NCBI RefSeq assembly: GCF_009680455.1
Contig: NZ_WKRD01000007.1
Coordinates: forward strand, 62,001-126,000
DNA: 64,000 nucleotides
Origin: Lachnospira eligens
Lineage (GTDB): Bacteria > Bacillota > Clostridia > Lachnospirales > Lachnospiraceae
Direction: 5' to 3'
Below the pieces are notes generated by a model that worked only from the letters and a program-made list of their open reading frames with translations, did not search any database and had not been told where the DNA came from. Of this stretch, positions 32,351 through 40,223 are shown piece by piece (position 1 is the stretch's first letter; every line of letters starts with the position of its first letter). The translations under genes were made by a program, and so were the position numbers.

Positions 32351-32530
32351 ATGATTTTTGAGAAGTTAAAAACCAGCGTTAAAGAGCAGCGAGAAAACGA
32401 ACGCTTAAAAGCTACAGTACAGGAGCAGGCGGCGCTACTCGAGTATGTAGCAACTATGGCAGACATTGACTTGCCAACGCTGGCAGAGGACACAGAGCAT
32501 ACGGAAAGCGAGGCGGCAGAGAATGAGTAA
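32351..32530 (+). CDS. Small coiled-coil tail protein
   Basis: 59 residues from ATG 32351 (GGGGCGAAATC upstream): MIFEKLKTSVKEQRENERLK, an amphipathic heptad-like helix, then an acidic tail (LAEDTEHTESEAAENE). It overlaps the XkdX gene start by eight bases. Small proteins of this kind precede XkdX in Firmicutes phages. Function unknown. Confidence 0.65.
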   Translation: MIFEKLKTSVKEQRENERLKATVQEQAALLEYVATMADIDLPTLAEDTEHTESEAAENE

Positions 32531-32684
32531 AGCGGCAAAGAGATACAAGAGCTATTACGTAGCAGGCTGGTATAACGAGGAAATGCTTAAAAACCTCGTA
32601 GGCAAGGGAAAATTAACACCAGAAGAGTACAAGGAAATTACAGGCGACGACTACACAGAAAAAGAGGACGACGCCGAAGCATAA
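32523..32684 (+). CDS. XkdX family protein
   Basis: 53 residues: SYYVAGWYNEEMLKNLVGKG then LTPEEYKEITGDDYTE, the XkdX pattern (W-Y-x4 ... G-x-I/L-T-x-E-E-Y-x-x-I-T-G). It occurs between baseplate and holin genes in Bacillus PBSX and many Firmicutes phages. Its role is unknown. The longer ORF from 32466 is out of context, and ATG 32523 overlaps the upstream stop (ATGAG). Confidence 0.8.
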   Translation: MSKAAKRYKSYYVAGWYNEEMLKNLVGKGKLTPEEYKEITGDDYTEKEDDAEA

Positions 32685-32749
32685 GAGATTAACAAAAGAG
32701 TTGCGCAAAAGAAAAAATAAAAGGCGCGGCAGCGCGGAAAGGCGAAAAG

Positions 32750-33166
32750 ATGAAAGTAAAAATTTGTGCAACTATTGGAGCACTCGGCGGGGCTGTTGCT
32801 GCCTTGCTGGGCGGCTGGACTACATCACTTGCAACGCTTGTAGCTTTTATGATTATTGATTATATTAGCGGGGTAATTGTAGCGGGAGTATTCCACAAGA
32901 GCAAAAAAACCGAAAGCGGCAGCTTAAAGAGCGTAGCAGGAGCAAAGGGGCTTTGTAAAAAAGGTATGATTTTATTATGCGTATTAATTGCATACCGCTT
33001 AGATCTTGCGACAGGAGTAGACTACATACGCGAGGCTGTAATTATCGGCTTTATGTCCAATGAGCTTATAAGCATTGTAGAAAATGCGGGACTTATGGGC
33101 GTGCCTATGCCAGCAGCTATTACTAAGGCTATCGACGTATTACAGAACAAAGGCAAGAAAGAGTAA
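32750..33166 (+). CDS. Phage holin (holin family 4 / TcdE-like)
   Basis: 138 residues with three hydrophobic segments (about 5-22, 27-47, 78-92), and the typical blocks LVAFMIIDYISGVIVAGVF, SLKSVAGAKGLCKKGMILL and GFMSNELISIVENAGLMGVP. It forms membrane lesions for endolysin release. The endolysin gene follows 83 bases later. AAAGGCG is the ribosome site. Confidence 0.93.
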   Translation: MKVKICATIGALGGAVAALLGGWTTSLATLVAFMIIDYISGVIVAGVFHKSKKTESGSLKSVAGAKGLCKKGMILLCVLIAYRLDLATGVDYIREAVIIGFMSNELISIVENAGLMGVPMPAAITKAIDVLQNKGKKE

Positions 33167-33249
33167 AAGCGATAAACTAAAGAGATATACAAAAGAGTTT
33201 TACCCAAGAAAGCTATTAACACGGGCTTATAAAGAAAGGTAAAACCATT

Positions 33250-34224
33250 ATGAACAAACAGGAATTTTTACAGTTAATCGTACCACTTGCACAGGCAGAG
33301 GCAAAAAGAAGAAAGGACGCAGGCACAGGCTTTGTACTTCCTAGTGTGTGCATCGGACAGGCGGCATTAGAGACAGGCTGGGGCAAATCTGCAATAATGA
33401 CAAAAGCTAATGCTTTTTTTGGAATAAAGGCGACCGAGAGCTGGAAAGGGAAAATATATAACTCTGCAACGCAGGAATGTTATAATGGAATTGACTACGA
33501 AGATATTACAGACGCATTTAGAGCATATGATACGCCAGATGATAGCATAAAAGATTACTACAACCTTATTACGCGTAGTGCACGCTACGCAGCAGCGGTA
33601 AATGTAACAGACGTACGCACAGCCATAACAGCAATAAAAAACGGTGGTTATGCTACAAGTCCTACATATATAGAAAATGTTATAGATGTAATTAACGGCG
33701 ATAATTTAACACAGTACGACTATGTGGTAACAGGAAACGCAGAGCCACAGCCAGCGGAAAGCAAGAGCGCCGAAGAACTGGCAGACGAGATTATTAACGG
33801 CGTATGGGGAAATAACCCAGAACGCCGCGAGAATATCACAGCCAAGTACGGCGCAGAGGCATACGAAGCAGCGCAGGCTATCGTAAATCAGAGAGCAGGA
33901 GCGACAGAACCAGCACAGCCAAGTAAGAGCACCGAAGAGCTGGCACAGGAAATTATTAACGGAGTATGGGGCAGCAACCCAGAACGCCGCGAGAATATCA
34001 CAGCGCAGTACGGAGCGGCAGCGTATGAGGCGGCACAGGCGCGCGTAAATGAGATTATGGGCGCAGGCTCTACCATTAAGAGTAAAACAGCCGAAGAACT
34101 GGCAGACGAGATTATTAACGGCGTATGGGGAAATAACCCAGAACGCCGCGAGAATATCACAGCGCAGTACGGAGCGGCAGCGTATGAGGCGGCACAGGCT
34201 ATCGTAAACGAGCGTATGGGGTAA
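33250..34224 (+). CDS. Endolysin: glucosaminidase with three CW_7 repeats
   Basis: 324 residues. The catalytic domain (1-150) is FlgJ-like N-acetylglucosaminidase: VCIGQAALETGWGKSAIMTK with catalytic Glu E41, ANAFFGIKATESWKGKIY, TPTYIENVI-type ending. Three CW_7 cell-wall-binding repeats follow (about 174-216, 228-270, 281-324), each with ELADEIINGVWGNNPERREN and ITAQYGAAAYEAAQA, as in the pneumococcal phage lysin Cpl-7. AAAGAAAGG is the ribosome site. It is the last clear prophage gene. Confidence 0.93.
   Translation: MNKQEFLQLIVPLAQAEAKRRKDAGTGFVLPSVCIGQAALETGWGKSAIMTKANAFFGIKATESWKGKIYNSATQECYNGIDYEDITDAFRAYDTPDDSIKDYYNLITRSARYAAAVNVTDVRTAITAIKNGGYATSPTYIENVIDVINGDNLTQYDYVVTGNAEPQPAESKSAEELADEIINGVWGNNPERRENITAKYGAEAYEAAQAIVNQRAGATEPAQPSKSTEELAQEIINGVWGSNPERRENITAQYGAAAYEAAQARVNEIMGAGSTIKSKTAEELADEIINGVWGNNPERRENITAQYGAAAYEAAQAIVNERMG
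33769..34221 (+). repeat. Three tandem CW_7 coding repeats
   Basis: Units at 33769-33897, 33931-34059 and 34090-34221 share long identical DNA blocks, for example around AACCCAGAACGCCGCGAGAA, including synonymous positions. This indicates recent duplication or gene conversion. Confidence 0.85.
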
Positions 34225-34389
34225 TCATATGCCAAGAGGCTATTAACGCAGAGAGTGTTAGAGAGGCACTTATAACGCTGCGAGGACAGCTTAGCGAGTA
34301 AGTACAGAATAGCACCGCTGCGGCTGGGTAATAGTCACGTAACACGCAAAAGGGCTTGTAAACCTAGTAAATAGCGGGGCTACAGTTTA
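34225..34389 (+). other. Right end of prophage without an assignable gene
   Basis: 165 bases. One frame reads CQEAINAESVREALITLRGQ and LSE to a stop at 34299-34301, but has no start codon with a ribosome site, so it may be a decayed small gene. A GTAACAC (34339-34345) resembles the left-arm repeats. Nothing else is seen. Confidence 0.4.
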
Positions 34390-34416
34390 CATTGAGGAAG
34401 CTGCTAAGAACGGTAA
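34390..34416. other. attR core (27-bp direct repeat, right copy)
   Basis: Second copy of the repeat at 475-501. It is followed by GTTCTAATAAAAAG, the original end of the host GGGtGRT gene, and by the host terminator at 34448-34486. Confidence 0.9.
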
Positions 34417-34447
34417 GTTCTAATAAAAAGTAATTGACAAAATATTG

Positions 34448-34486
34448 GAGAGCAACAGGTGATAAAAACCTGTTGCTCTCTTTTTT
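34448..34486 (+). terminator. Displaced host terminator of the GGGtGRT gene
   Basis: 13-base perfect stem (arms GAGAGCAACAGGT/ACCTGTTGCTCTC), loop GATAAAA, then TTTTTT. Integration separated it from its gene by the whole prophage. Confidence 0.85.
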
Positions 34487-34491
34487 AATGC

Positions 34492-34520
34492 TTGACTTTT
34501 AGTGGAAATGTGGATATTCT
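34492..34520 (+). promoter_or_regulatory. Promoter of thiT
   Basis: TTGACT (34492-34497), 17 bases, TATTCT (34515-34520). It starts a leader of only about 35 bases, too short for a TPP riboswitch. Confidence 0.55.
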
Positions 34521-34560
34521 TTACGGAATAAAAATATTGAGAGATAATGAAAGGAAGATT

Positions 34561-35226
34561 ATGAATTTTTTAGTTAATAAAATACTTGATGATGGCAGCG
34601 TTTCATATGGTCTTACAGGCTCAGGATATGTGGTATTAATAATTGTCTGTGTCTTATTAATGACTATAGGATGTTTTGCAAGAGATAATAATAGTAAACT
34701 GAATGTAAAACATATTGCATTTGCAGCAATGGCTATAGCTCTTGCGGTTGCGACTTCCATGATTAAAGTTATTAAACTGCCAATGGGAGGTTCTGTAACA
34801 CTGTTCAGTATGTTATTCATAGTGCTTATAGGATACTGGTATGGAATAAAGACTGGTCTGACAGCAGCTATTGCATATGGAGTTTTGCAGTTATTACTTG
34901 ATCCATATATCCTGAATATTCCTCAGGTGCTTCTTGATTATATATTAGGCTTTGGAGCACTTGGGTTGTCAGGAATATTTTCTAAATCAAAACACGGTCT
35001 TGTGAAGGGATATATTATAGGAGTTATAGGCAGATTTATATGTTCATTCTTGTCTGGCTGGATATTCTTTGCCGTGTATACACCGGATTTTTTTAATAGT
35101 GCGATACTTTATTCAGTTGTTTACAATGGCTCGTATATTGGACTTGAAGCAGTGGTAACTCTTGTAGTTATATCCCTACCTCCTGTTAATAAAGCACTGG
35201 CATATGTTAAAAATAATCTTGTATAG
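34561..35226 (+). CDS. thiT: ThiT-family thiamine transporter S-component
   Basis: 221 residues from ATG 34561 (AAGGAAGATT upstream; the longer frame has no ribosome site). Six predicted membrane helices. ThiT-like core: VIKLPMGGSVTLFSMLFIVL, GYWYGIKTGLTAAIAYGVLQ, LLDPYILNIPQVLLDYILGF, RFICSFLSGWIFFAVYTP. S-components bind thiamine and work with a shared ECF energizing module encoded elsewhere. The first 50 residues include an extra N-terminal hydrophobic helix. No riboswitch is visible. It is flanked by prophage attR and a tRNA. Confidence 0.88.
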   Translation: MNFLVNKILDDGSVSYGLTGSGYVVLIIVCVLLMTIGCFARDNNSKLNVKHIAFAAMAIALAVATSMIKVIKLPMGGSVTLFSMLFIVLIGYWYGIKTGLTAAIAYGVLQLLLDPYILNIPQVLLDYILGFGALGLSGIFSKSKHGLVKGYIIGVIGRFICSFLSGWIFFAVYTPDFFNSAILYSVVYNGSYIGLEAVVTLVVISLPPVNKALAYVKNNLV

Positions 35227-35252
35227 AATAATTGGATAAATAATATAAAAAA

Positions 35253-35304
35253 CTCATGCAGATTGTGGTAAATGTGATTACTTCAATCTGCATGAGCTTT
35301 TTAT
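35253..35304. terminator. Terminator between thiT and tRNA-Pro
   Basis: 13-base perfect stem CTCATGCAGATTG/CAATCTGCATGAG with a 22-base loop, followed by CTTTTTA on the plus strand. The minus strand has an A-run at the start and AGTTTTTTA at the end, so it can also stop the convergent tRNA transcript. Confidence 0.8.
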
Positions 35305-35307
35305 AAG

Positions 35308-35381
35308 TCGGCGTGACAGGATTTGAACCTGCGGCCTCGTAGTCCCGAACCACGCGCTCTACCAAACTGAGCCACACGCCG
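35308..35381 (-). tRNA. tRNA-Pro (anticodon CGG)
   Basis: 74-base cloverleaf on the minus strand. Acceptor CGGCGTG/CACGCCG, D-arm GCTC...GAGC, anticodon stem CGTGG/CTACG with loop TTCGGGA (anticodon CGG), T-arm CAGG-TTCAAAT-CCTG. Discriminator A is followed by CTT, so CCA is added after transcription. Confidence 0.93.
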
Positions 35382-35663
35382 ATATTTAAATGTGACTTAT
35401 ATATTATAGCGTATTTATGAGGAAGTGCAAGAGAAAGAATAAAATATATTTATATATATTTATACGATAAAAATAACTGCTGTATTGACTTTAGAAATGA
35501 TATATGATATATACTATATAAATAACATTACGCAATGCGATAATAAGGTGGGAATGCTATTGCAAATAGGTTTAAGAGTAGTATATAATAAATATATAAG
35601 ACAAATGAAATCACTCTATCCTTATATGTGGTATTACCTGCCGTAAGTAAAAAGGGGAAGAGT

Positions 35664-36662
35664 ATGGGGAATTTAAAAGAATATTCAAAAGAAATAAAAG
35701 AAACAGCAGCTAATCTTAGAATTATAGATGACGCACTGTTTAGATTGATGGGAGAAAAGCCGGGTGTATGTGAAGAAATATTAAGAACGCTTCTTGATAT
35801 GCCACATTTACAGGTTGTGAAGGTTTCTGTACAGAGTGTGGTCCAGAGCTTTCAAAGAGAAATAACATTAGACGCGTTATGCATGACACAAGATGGAAGA
35901 TATTGCAATGTTGAGGTGCAGAAGGGAAATTCCAATGATGATATCAGAAGGACAAGATTTCATGCGGCAGCGTTGACAGCAAAATATACACCTAAAGGTG
36001 CTGATTTTAAGAATGTTCCAGATGTTACAATTGTATATATATCTGAGTATGATGTCTTAAAGAATAATCAGACAGTGACGCATGTAACAAGGTGTATGAA
36101 GAATGATGAAAGTTACGTTCCAGTGAAAGATGGAGAAGATATAATATTTGCAAACACTTGTGTTAATGATGGCTCGGACAAATCAGAACTATTGCAGTTA
36201 ATGCTTAATAAAGAAGCATTTTATAATGATAAGTTTCCACAGATTAGCAATGCGATAAGCTATTTCAAGGAGACAGAAGGAGGTCAGAGTGAAATGTGCA
36301 AGATAGTAGAAGATTATGCTAAAGAATATGCAAAGAATTCAATACAGGAAGCAATAGAAGCGAAGAAACTGGCAGATGAAGCAAAGAAACTGGCAGATGA
36401 AGCAAAGAAACTTGCTGAAGAAGAAAAACAAAAAGCTGAAGAAGAAAAACAAAAAGCTGAAGAAGAAAAACAAAAAGCTGAAGAAGAAAAACGAAAAGCT
36501 GAAGAAGCGGAGAGCAGAGCTGGCAAAGCAATTGAAAGAAATTATAGATTAATAGTGAATATCCTATCAGGAAGAACATATGAGGAAGCGGCAGACATGT
36601 TAGGGATATCGATAGAAGATGTGAAAGAAGCTGAAGCAGCGATAAAGGCTATTGATAAATAA
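35664..36662 (+). CDS. Rpn/PD-(D/E)XK family putative transposase-nuclease
   Basis: 332 residues from ATG 35664 (GGGGAAG upstream; ATG-like starts upstream lack a site). N-terminal PD-(D/E)XK nuclease core: LRIIDDALFRLMGEKPGVCE, REITLDALCMTQDGRYCNVE with D and E-V-Q-K, RRTRFHAAALTAKYTPKGAD. This is the Rpn-like family annotated as transposase, whose members cut DNA and promote RecA-independent recombination. Residues about 230-282 are a heptad repeat of EAKKLAD and EEEKQKA encoded by 21-bp tandem repeats. A C-terminal helical piece (NILSGRTYEEAADMLGISIE) follows. It ends directly before a truncated ABC gene. Confidence 0.8.
   Translation: MGNLKEYSKEIKETAANLRIIDDALFRLMGEKPGVCEEILRTLLDMPHLQVVKVSVQSVVQSFQREITLDALCMTQDGRYCNVEVQKGNSNDDIRRTRFHAAALTAKYTPKGADFKNVPDVTIVYISEYDVLKNNQTVTHVTRCMKNDESYVPVKDGEDIIFANTCVNDGSDKSELLQLMLNKEAFYNDKFPQISNAISYFKETEGGQSEMCKIVEDYAKEYAKNSIQEAIEAKKLADEAKKLADEAKKLAEEEKQKAEEEKQKAEEEKQKAEEEKRKAEEAESRAGKAIERNYRLIVNILSGRTYEEAADMLGISIEDVKEAEAAIKAIDK
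36363..36509 (+). repeat. 21-bp tandem repeats inside the Rpn-like gene
   Basis: Seven consecutive 21-bp units. Two are AAGAAACTGGCAGATGAAGC-type, one is a hybrid, and four are AAACAAAAAGCTGAAGAAGA-type. Each encodes one heptad of the coiled coil. The unit length keeps frame, so copy number can change without breaking the gene. Confidence 0.85.
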
Positions 36663-37238
36663 TTAGTGTCTGTAGTTGCAATGATGAGTTCTTTCGGACC
36701 GGTTGTTGCACTTGATAATCTTGGAAGTACATTGCAGAACACATTTGCAGCAGGAAACAGAGTGTTGGATATTCTTGATGAACAGCCGGTAACTAAGGAT
36801 ATCACAGGTTGTGAGGAAGTTGAATTTAATGGTGCAGCTACTGAAAATGTTACATTCTCATATGGTGAGGAAACTATAATTTCTGATGTATCAATTCCGG
36901 TTTTAAAAGCAAGCATTATTGGAATTTCAGGAAGAAGCGGAAGCGGTAAATCAACAATTGCAAAGCTTGACGCAACAGATGAGGAAATAATTGAGGCGTG
37001 CAAAAAGGCTTCAGTACACGATTTCATATCAAAGCTTCCTGATGGATACGACACTAATGTCGGTGAACTGGGAGATATGTTATCAGGCGGAGAGAAGCAG
37101 AGAATCGGGCTTGCTAAAGCATTTTACATGACGCGCCATTCGTGCTTCTTGATGAGCCGACAAGTAATAAAGTCGAGACAGAATAAACTTGCAAAATGTA
37201 TCTTAAAAGGGCAAAATATACTCGTATTATTTCATTGA
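36663..37238 (+). pseudogene. Decayed ABC transporter permease-ATPase
   Basis: Begins in the middle of an exporter: end of the membrane domain ([32 protein letters not shown]) with no start of its own. Walker [16 protein letters not shown] is intact but is followed directly by [20 protein letters not shown], so the Q-loop region is deleted. Signature [15 protein letters not shown] is present. A frameshift near 37128 then destroys Walker B, because the other frame reads [12 protein letters not shown]. Missing 5' half, internal deletion and frameshift make it a pseudogene. The Rpn-like gene occupies the site of the lost 5' part. Confidence 0.85.
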
Positions 37239-37263
37239 TTAAATGTAAGAAAGAAGGATAGAT

Positions 37264-37764
37264 ATGGGACACGAACTTACTAAGAATGATATCAAAAAGA
37301 TGGAAGAAGAGATTGAGTACAGGATACATGAGGTAAGAAAGGCTGCACTTGATGATGTCAAGGAGACAAGGGCTCAGGGGGATTTAAGTGAGAATTTTGA
37401 GTATCATGCAGCGAAAAGATTTAAGAATAAGAATGAAAGCAGAATAAGATATCTGCAGAGAACGATTAAGAATGCGACTGTTATTGATGATTCATCAGCA
37501 GATGATGAGGTTGGCGTTAATAATACGGTTGAGGTATTGTATGAGGATGATGAAAGTACTGAGACTATTAAGATTGTTACTACAATCAGAGCTGATTCAT
37601 TAAGCGGTATGATCAGCATAGAGTCGCCTCTTGGCAAGGCTCTTCTTGGGCATAAGAAGGGTGACAGGGTGCTTGTACAGGTAAATCCACAGGTTGAATA
37701 TTATGTTGTTATCAAGAGTATATCTAATACTGATGATTCTGATGATAATATAACAAGTTATTAA
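37264..37764 (+). CDS. GreA/GreB-family transcription elongation factor
   Basis: 166 residues. N-terminal coiled coil with the tip residues (ETRAQGDLSENFEYHAAKRF), where D and E reach into the RNA polymerase secondary channel to stimulate cleavage of backtracked RNA. The C-terminal FKBP-like domain has GMISIESPLGKALLGHKKGD. A slightly divergent member (MEEEIEYRIHEVRK at the start), so it may be a second paralogue of the main GreA. AAGAAGGATAG precedes ATG. Confidence 0.88.
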   Translation: MGHELTKNDIKKMEEEIEYRIHEVRKAALDDVKETRAQGDLSENFEYHAAKRFKNKNESRIRYLQRTIKNATVIDDSSADDEVGVNNTVEVLYEDDESTETIKIVTTIRADSLSGMISIESPLGKALLGHKKGDRVLVQVNPQVEYYVVIKSISNTDDSDDNITSY

Positions 37765-37787
37765 TAAATAAAAAATATATTATTAAG

Positions 37788-37816
37788 TTGACATAATGGC
37801 GGCATGCTTATATAAT
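37788..37816 (+). promoter_or_regulatory. Consensus promoter of the helicase gene
   Basis: TTGACA (37788-37793), 17-base spacer, TATAAT (37811-37816). Both hexamers are exact consensus. Confidence 0.85.
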
Positions 37817-37863
37817 CTTAGTATACATTTGTTTGTGTAAGATTATTATAAGGGGTGCCGCTT

Positions 37864-39720
37864 TTGCAGTTTAATGAAGCACAGATTCAGGCTATACAAC
37901 ATAATACAGGACCGTGCATGGTAATTGCAGGACCGGGTTCAGGAAAGACAACGGTTCTTACACACAGGGTGAGATATCTGATTGAGAGGTACGGCGTTAA
38001 TCCATCAGATATTCTTGTTATTACATTTACTAAGGCTGCTGCTGAACAGATGAAGCTTAAGTTTAAGGGGTTGTCAGAGGGCAGAAACTCTGCAGTGACG
38101 TTTGGCACATTTCATGCAGTATTTTTTACAATACTTAAGGCAGCATATAATTATTCTGCACACTGTATTATTAAGCCGCAGATACAGCATGAATTCGTGA
38201 AAGACCAGATGTGCAGGCTTGAACTGGAGTATGATGATGAGAACGAAGCTGTAGCTGGTGTTTTATCTGAGATAAGCTGTGTTAAGGGTGAAGATGTTAA
38301 TATAGATGAATATGAGAGCAGATGTATTCCACCACAGAGTTTTAGAATAATGTATAGGGCATATGATGATATGCTTGTAAGAAAACATCTGATTGATTTT
38401 GATGATATGATTGTACAGTGCCGCGAGCTTCTGATGCAGAGAGAAGATTACAGGAGGGCGTGGCAGAATAAGTATAAGTACATTCTGATAGATGAATTTC
38501 AGGATATTAATAAGGCACAGTTTGATGTCGTGAGGATTCTTGCTGATGAATACAGAAATCTTTTTGTGGTGGGGGATGATGACCAGAGTATATATGGATT
38601 CAGGGGTTCTGCTCCACAGATAATGTTAGATTTCAATAAGTATTATAGTGATGCAGTGAGAATTGACATGTGTATTAATTACAGGTCAACGGGCAATATT
38701 GTGTTTGCTTCAAGGGCTGTAGCAGAGGAGAATGAGCATCGTTATTATAAAGATATAACGACGTACAATTCACAAGGAGATACTGTGTCTGTATATGAAT
38801 TTAACAGTCTGAATGATGAGAAAGCATTTCTTGTATCAGAGATAAGAAGACTGATTGATACTGGAATAGCTGCTGATGACATTGCTGTGTTATCAAGAAC
38901 TAATGTAATTGGGAATATGTATATGTCAAGGCTTGAAAGTGATGGAATTCCATGCTGCGATTATTCAGTAGTACAGGATATATATGAGCACTGGATAAGT
39001 AAGGATATTCTTACATATATAAGGATAGCACTTGGCAGCAGGGAAAGAATAGACTTTCTGCGGATTATTAATAAGCCGCTCCGATATATAAGCCGTTCAT
39101 ATATTACACAGCCGGCAGATATTAATGCATTGAAGAGAGGCTATGAGGGGAATGAACAGATGAGTGAACAGGTGGAAAAGCTGGCATCTGATATTAACAT
39201 GATAAGAAATATGTCTCCATTTGCAGCTGTTAATTATATAAGAAAGGGTATTGGCTACGATGAATATATAAGAAATTATATATATGAACATAAGGCTGAT
39301 AAGGAAGAATTATATAATGTGCTTGATGAACTGGCACACAGGGCGTCGCGGTATATGAGCCTCTCACAATGGCTTGATGGTATTACAGAATACCTTAAGC
39401 AGTGTGATACTCAGCGTAGGAACAACACGGTGGAAGGTGTGCATATGCTTACAATGCATGGCTCTAAAGGGCTTGAATATAAGATTGTGATGGTGATGGA
39501 TGTATGTGAGGGGATAATACCGTATAATAAGGCAGTTCTTGATGAGCAGATAGAAGAGGAAAGAAGACTTTTTTATGTTGCAATGACAAGGGCAAAAGAA
39601 AAGTTGTATCTTCTGTACCCCAAGCAGAGGTACAACAAAGATACAACCCGTTCACGCTTTATAGAAGAACTTCTTACTGCTCGTTATCCTCTTCTTCGTA
39701 CAGATCTTCATACTCCATAG
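37864..39720 (+). CDS. UvrD/PcrA-type superfamily 1 DNA helicase
   Basis: 618 residues from TTG 37864, eight bases after AAGGGG. GTG 37855 is in frame but overlaps that site. Motifs: I VIAGPGSGKTTVLTHRVRYL, II LIDEFQD, III VGDDDQSIYGFRG, IV YRSTGNIV, V VHMLTMHGSKGLEYKIVMVM, VI RRLFYVAMTRAKEKLY. It is shorter than canonical PcrA (about 720-750), lacking the usual long C-terminal tail. It unwinds DNA 3' to 5' in repair and replication. Rolling-circle replication by the prophage Rep would need such a helicase. Its 3' end overlaps the convergent DUF1292 gene by 47 bases. Confidence 0.9.
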   Translation: MQFNEAQIQAIQHNTGPCMVIAGPGSGKTTVLTHRVRYLIERYGVNPSDILVITFTKAAAEQMKLKFKGLSEGRNSAVTFGTFHAVFFTILKAAYNYSAHCIIKPQIQHEFVKDQMCRLELEYDDENEAVAGVLSEISCVKGEDVNIDEYESRCIPPQSFRIMYRAYDDMLVRKHLIDFDDMIVQCRELLMQREDYRRAWQNKYKYILIDEFQDINKAQFDVVRILADEYRNLFVVGDDDQSIYGFRGSAPQIMLDFNKYYSDAVRIDMCINYRSTGNIVFASRAVAEENEHRYYKDITTYNSQGDTVSVYEFNSLNDEKAFLVSEIRRLIDTGIAADDIAVLSRTNVIGNMYMSRLESDGIPCCDYSVVQDIYEHWISKDILTYIRIALGSRERIDFLRIINKPLRYISRSYITQPADINALKRGYEGNEQMSEQVEKLASDINMIRNMSPFAAVNYIRKGIGYDEYIRNYIYEHKADKEELYNVLDELAHRASRYMSLSQWLDGITEYLKQCDTQRRNNTVEGVHMLTMHGSKGLEYKIVMVMDVCEGIIPYNKAVLDEQIEEERRLFYVAMTRAKEKLYLLYPKQRYNKDTTRSRFIEELLTARYPLLRTDLHTP

Positions 39721-39985
39721 CATCTAATTCTTCGTCAAATGCTTCAGATACAAGCTCATATTCTTCATCAGATTCAATATTCTCAAGTATAGGTTCGTTG
39801 TCGCCTTCAACCTTGTATCTGTAAAGATATACCTCATCGTTGTCTGCAGCTTCACCCTCAAGTGGAAGAAGTGCGATATAGTCGTTATCTCCAGCAGGGA
39901 ATATGCGTATTATTGCACATTCACATTCTGTGTTATCGTCAAGCATAAGAGTTACTGTGTTATATTCCTGATTATTATTCTCCAT
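39674..39985 (-). CDS. DUF1292 family protein
   Basis: 103 residues, highly acidic. TVTLMLDDNTECECAIIRIF, DYIALLPLEGEAADNDEVYL and YRYKVEGDNEPILENIESDE are the DUF1292 pattern, common in Firmicutes and of unknown function. The acidic tail ends YEDLYEEEDNEQ. It lies tail-to-tail with, and overlaps, the helicase gene, so both genes share 47 coding bases. The ribosome site GGAGACATT lies upstream of ATG on the minus strand. Confidence 0.85.
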   Translation of the reverse strand: MENNNQEYNTVTLMLDDNTECECAIIRIFPAGDNDYIALLPLEGEAADNDEVYLYRYKVEGDNEPILENIESDEEYELVSEAFDEELDAMEYEDLYEEEDNEQ

Positions 39986-40075
39986 AATGTCTCCGTTCTG
40001 CCAGTAATGGCTTTAGTATTTTCTCTACTCTAACAAATATTATGTATAAAAGCAATGAAAATAAAGAAAAAACAC

Positions 40076-40104
40076 TTGTCATTTTATTATGTAAGGTGTA
40101 TATT
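40076..40104 (+). promoter_or_regulatory. Promoter upstream of the lrp-like gene
   Basis: TTGTCA (40076-40081), 17 bases, TATATT (40099-40104). The transcript would meet a terminator hairpin at 40129-40172 before the gene at 40224. Confidence 0.5.
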
Positions 40105-40128
40105 ATGTATAAGTTAATAATTTAAGTC

Positions 40129-40172
40129 AAAGGGGACGATTTTAGCAACAACGCTAGGATTGTCCCCTTTTT
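40129..40172 (+). terminator. Terminator in the leader of the lrp-like gene
   Basis: Stem AAAGGGGAC/GTCCCCTTT with further inner pairing (TAGC/GCTA), followed by TTTTT. It could attenuate the downstream regulator, or end an unidentified short transcript. Confidence 0.7.
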
Positions 40173-40223
40173 GGTTAAATTAATAGCATTTACAACGAAT
40201 ATTATAATCTGGAGGTTCACGCC

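Larger units (their letters stand above)
475..34416. mobile_element. Integrated siphophage (HK97-type head, long non-contractile tail), about 34 kb
   Basis: A 27-bp perfect direct repeat bounds the element (475-501 and 34390-34416). Inside are a tyrosine integrase, repressor, early operon with Rep and ParAB, late regulator, HNH, terminases, portal, protease, capsid, connectors, tail genes, holin and endolysin in canonical order, with no gap or obvious inactivating mutation in the structural genes. The coding strand is visibly purine- and A-rich, with heavy use of ATA (Ile), GTA (Val) and AGC (Ser), unlike the flanking host genes, which favour ATT and GTT. This composition shift supports foreign origin. 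The host gene at the left junction keeps its coding capacity. Confidence 0.95.

Noticed and set aside
34441..34560. TPP riboswitch before thiT
   Set aside because: The promoter at 34492-34520 leaves a leader of about 35 bases and no TPP motif is present.
35308..35381. tRNA-Pro as the prophage attachment site
   Set aside because: The 27-bp direct repeat is in the GGGtGRT gene end; the tRNA is 900 bases outside attR and has no duplicated part.
36363..36509. Possible CRISPR array
   Set aside because: 21-bp units are contiguous without spacers and in frame within a coding sequence.
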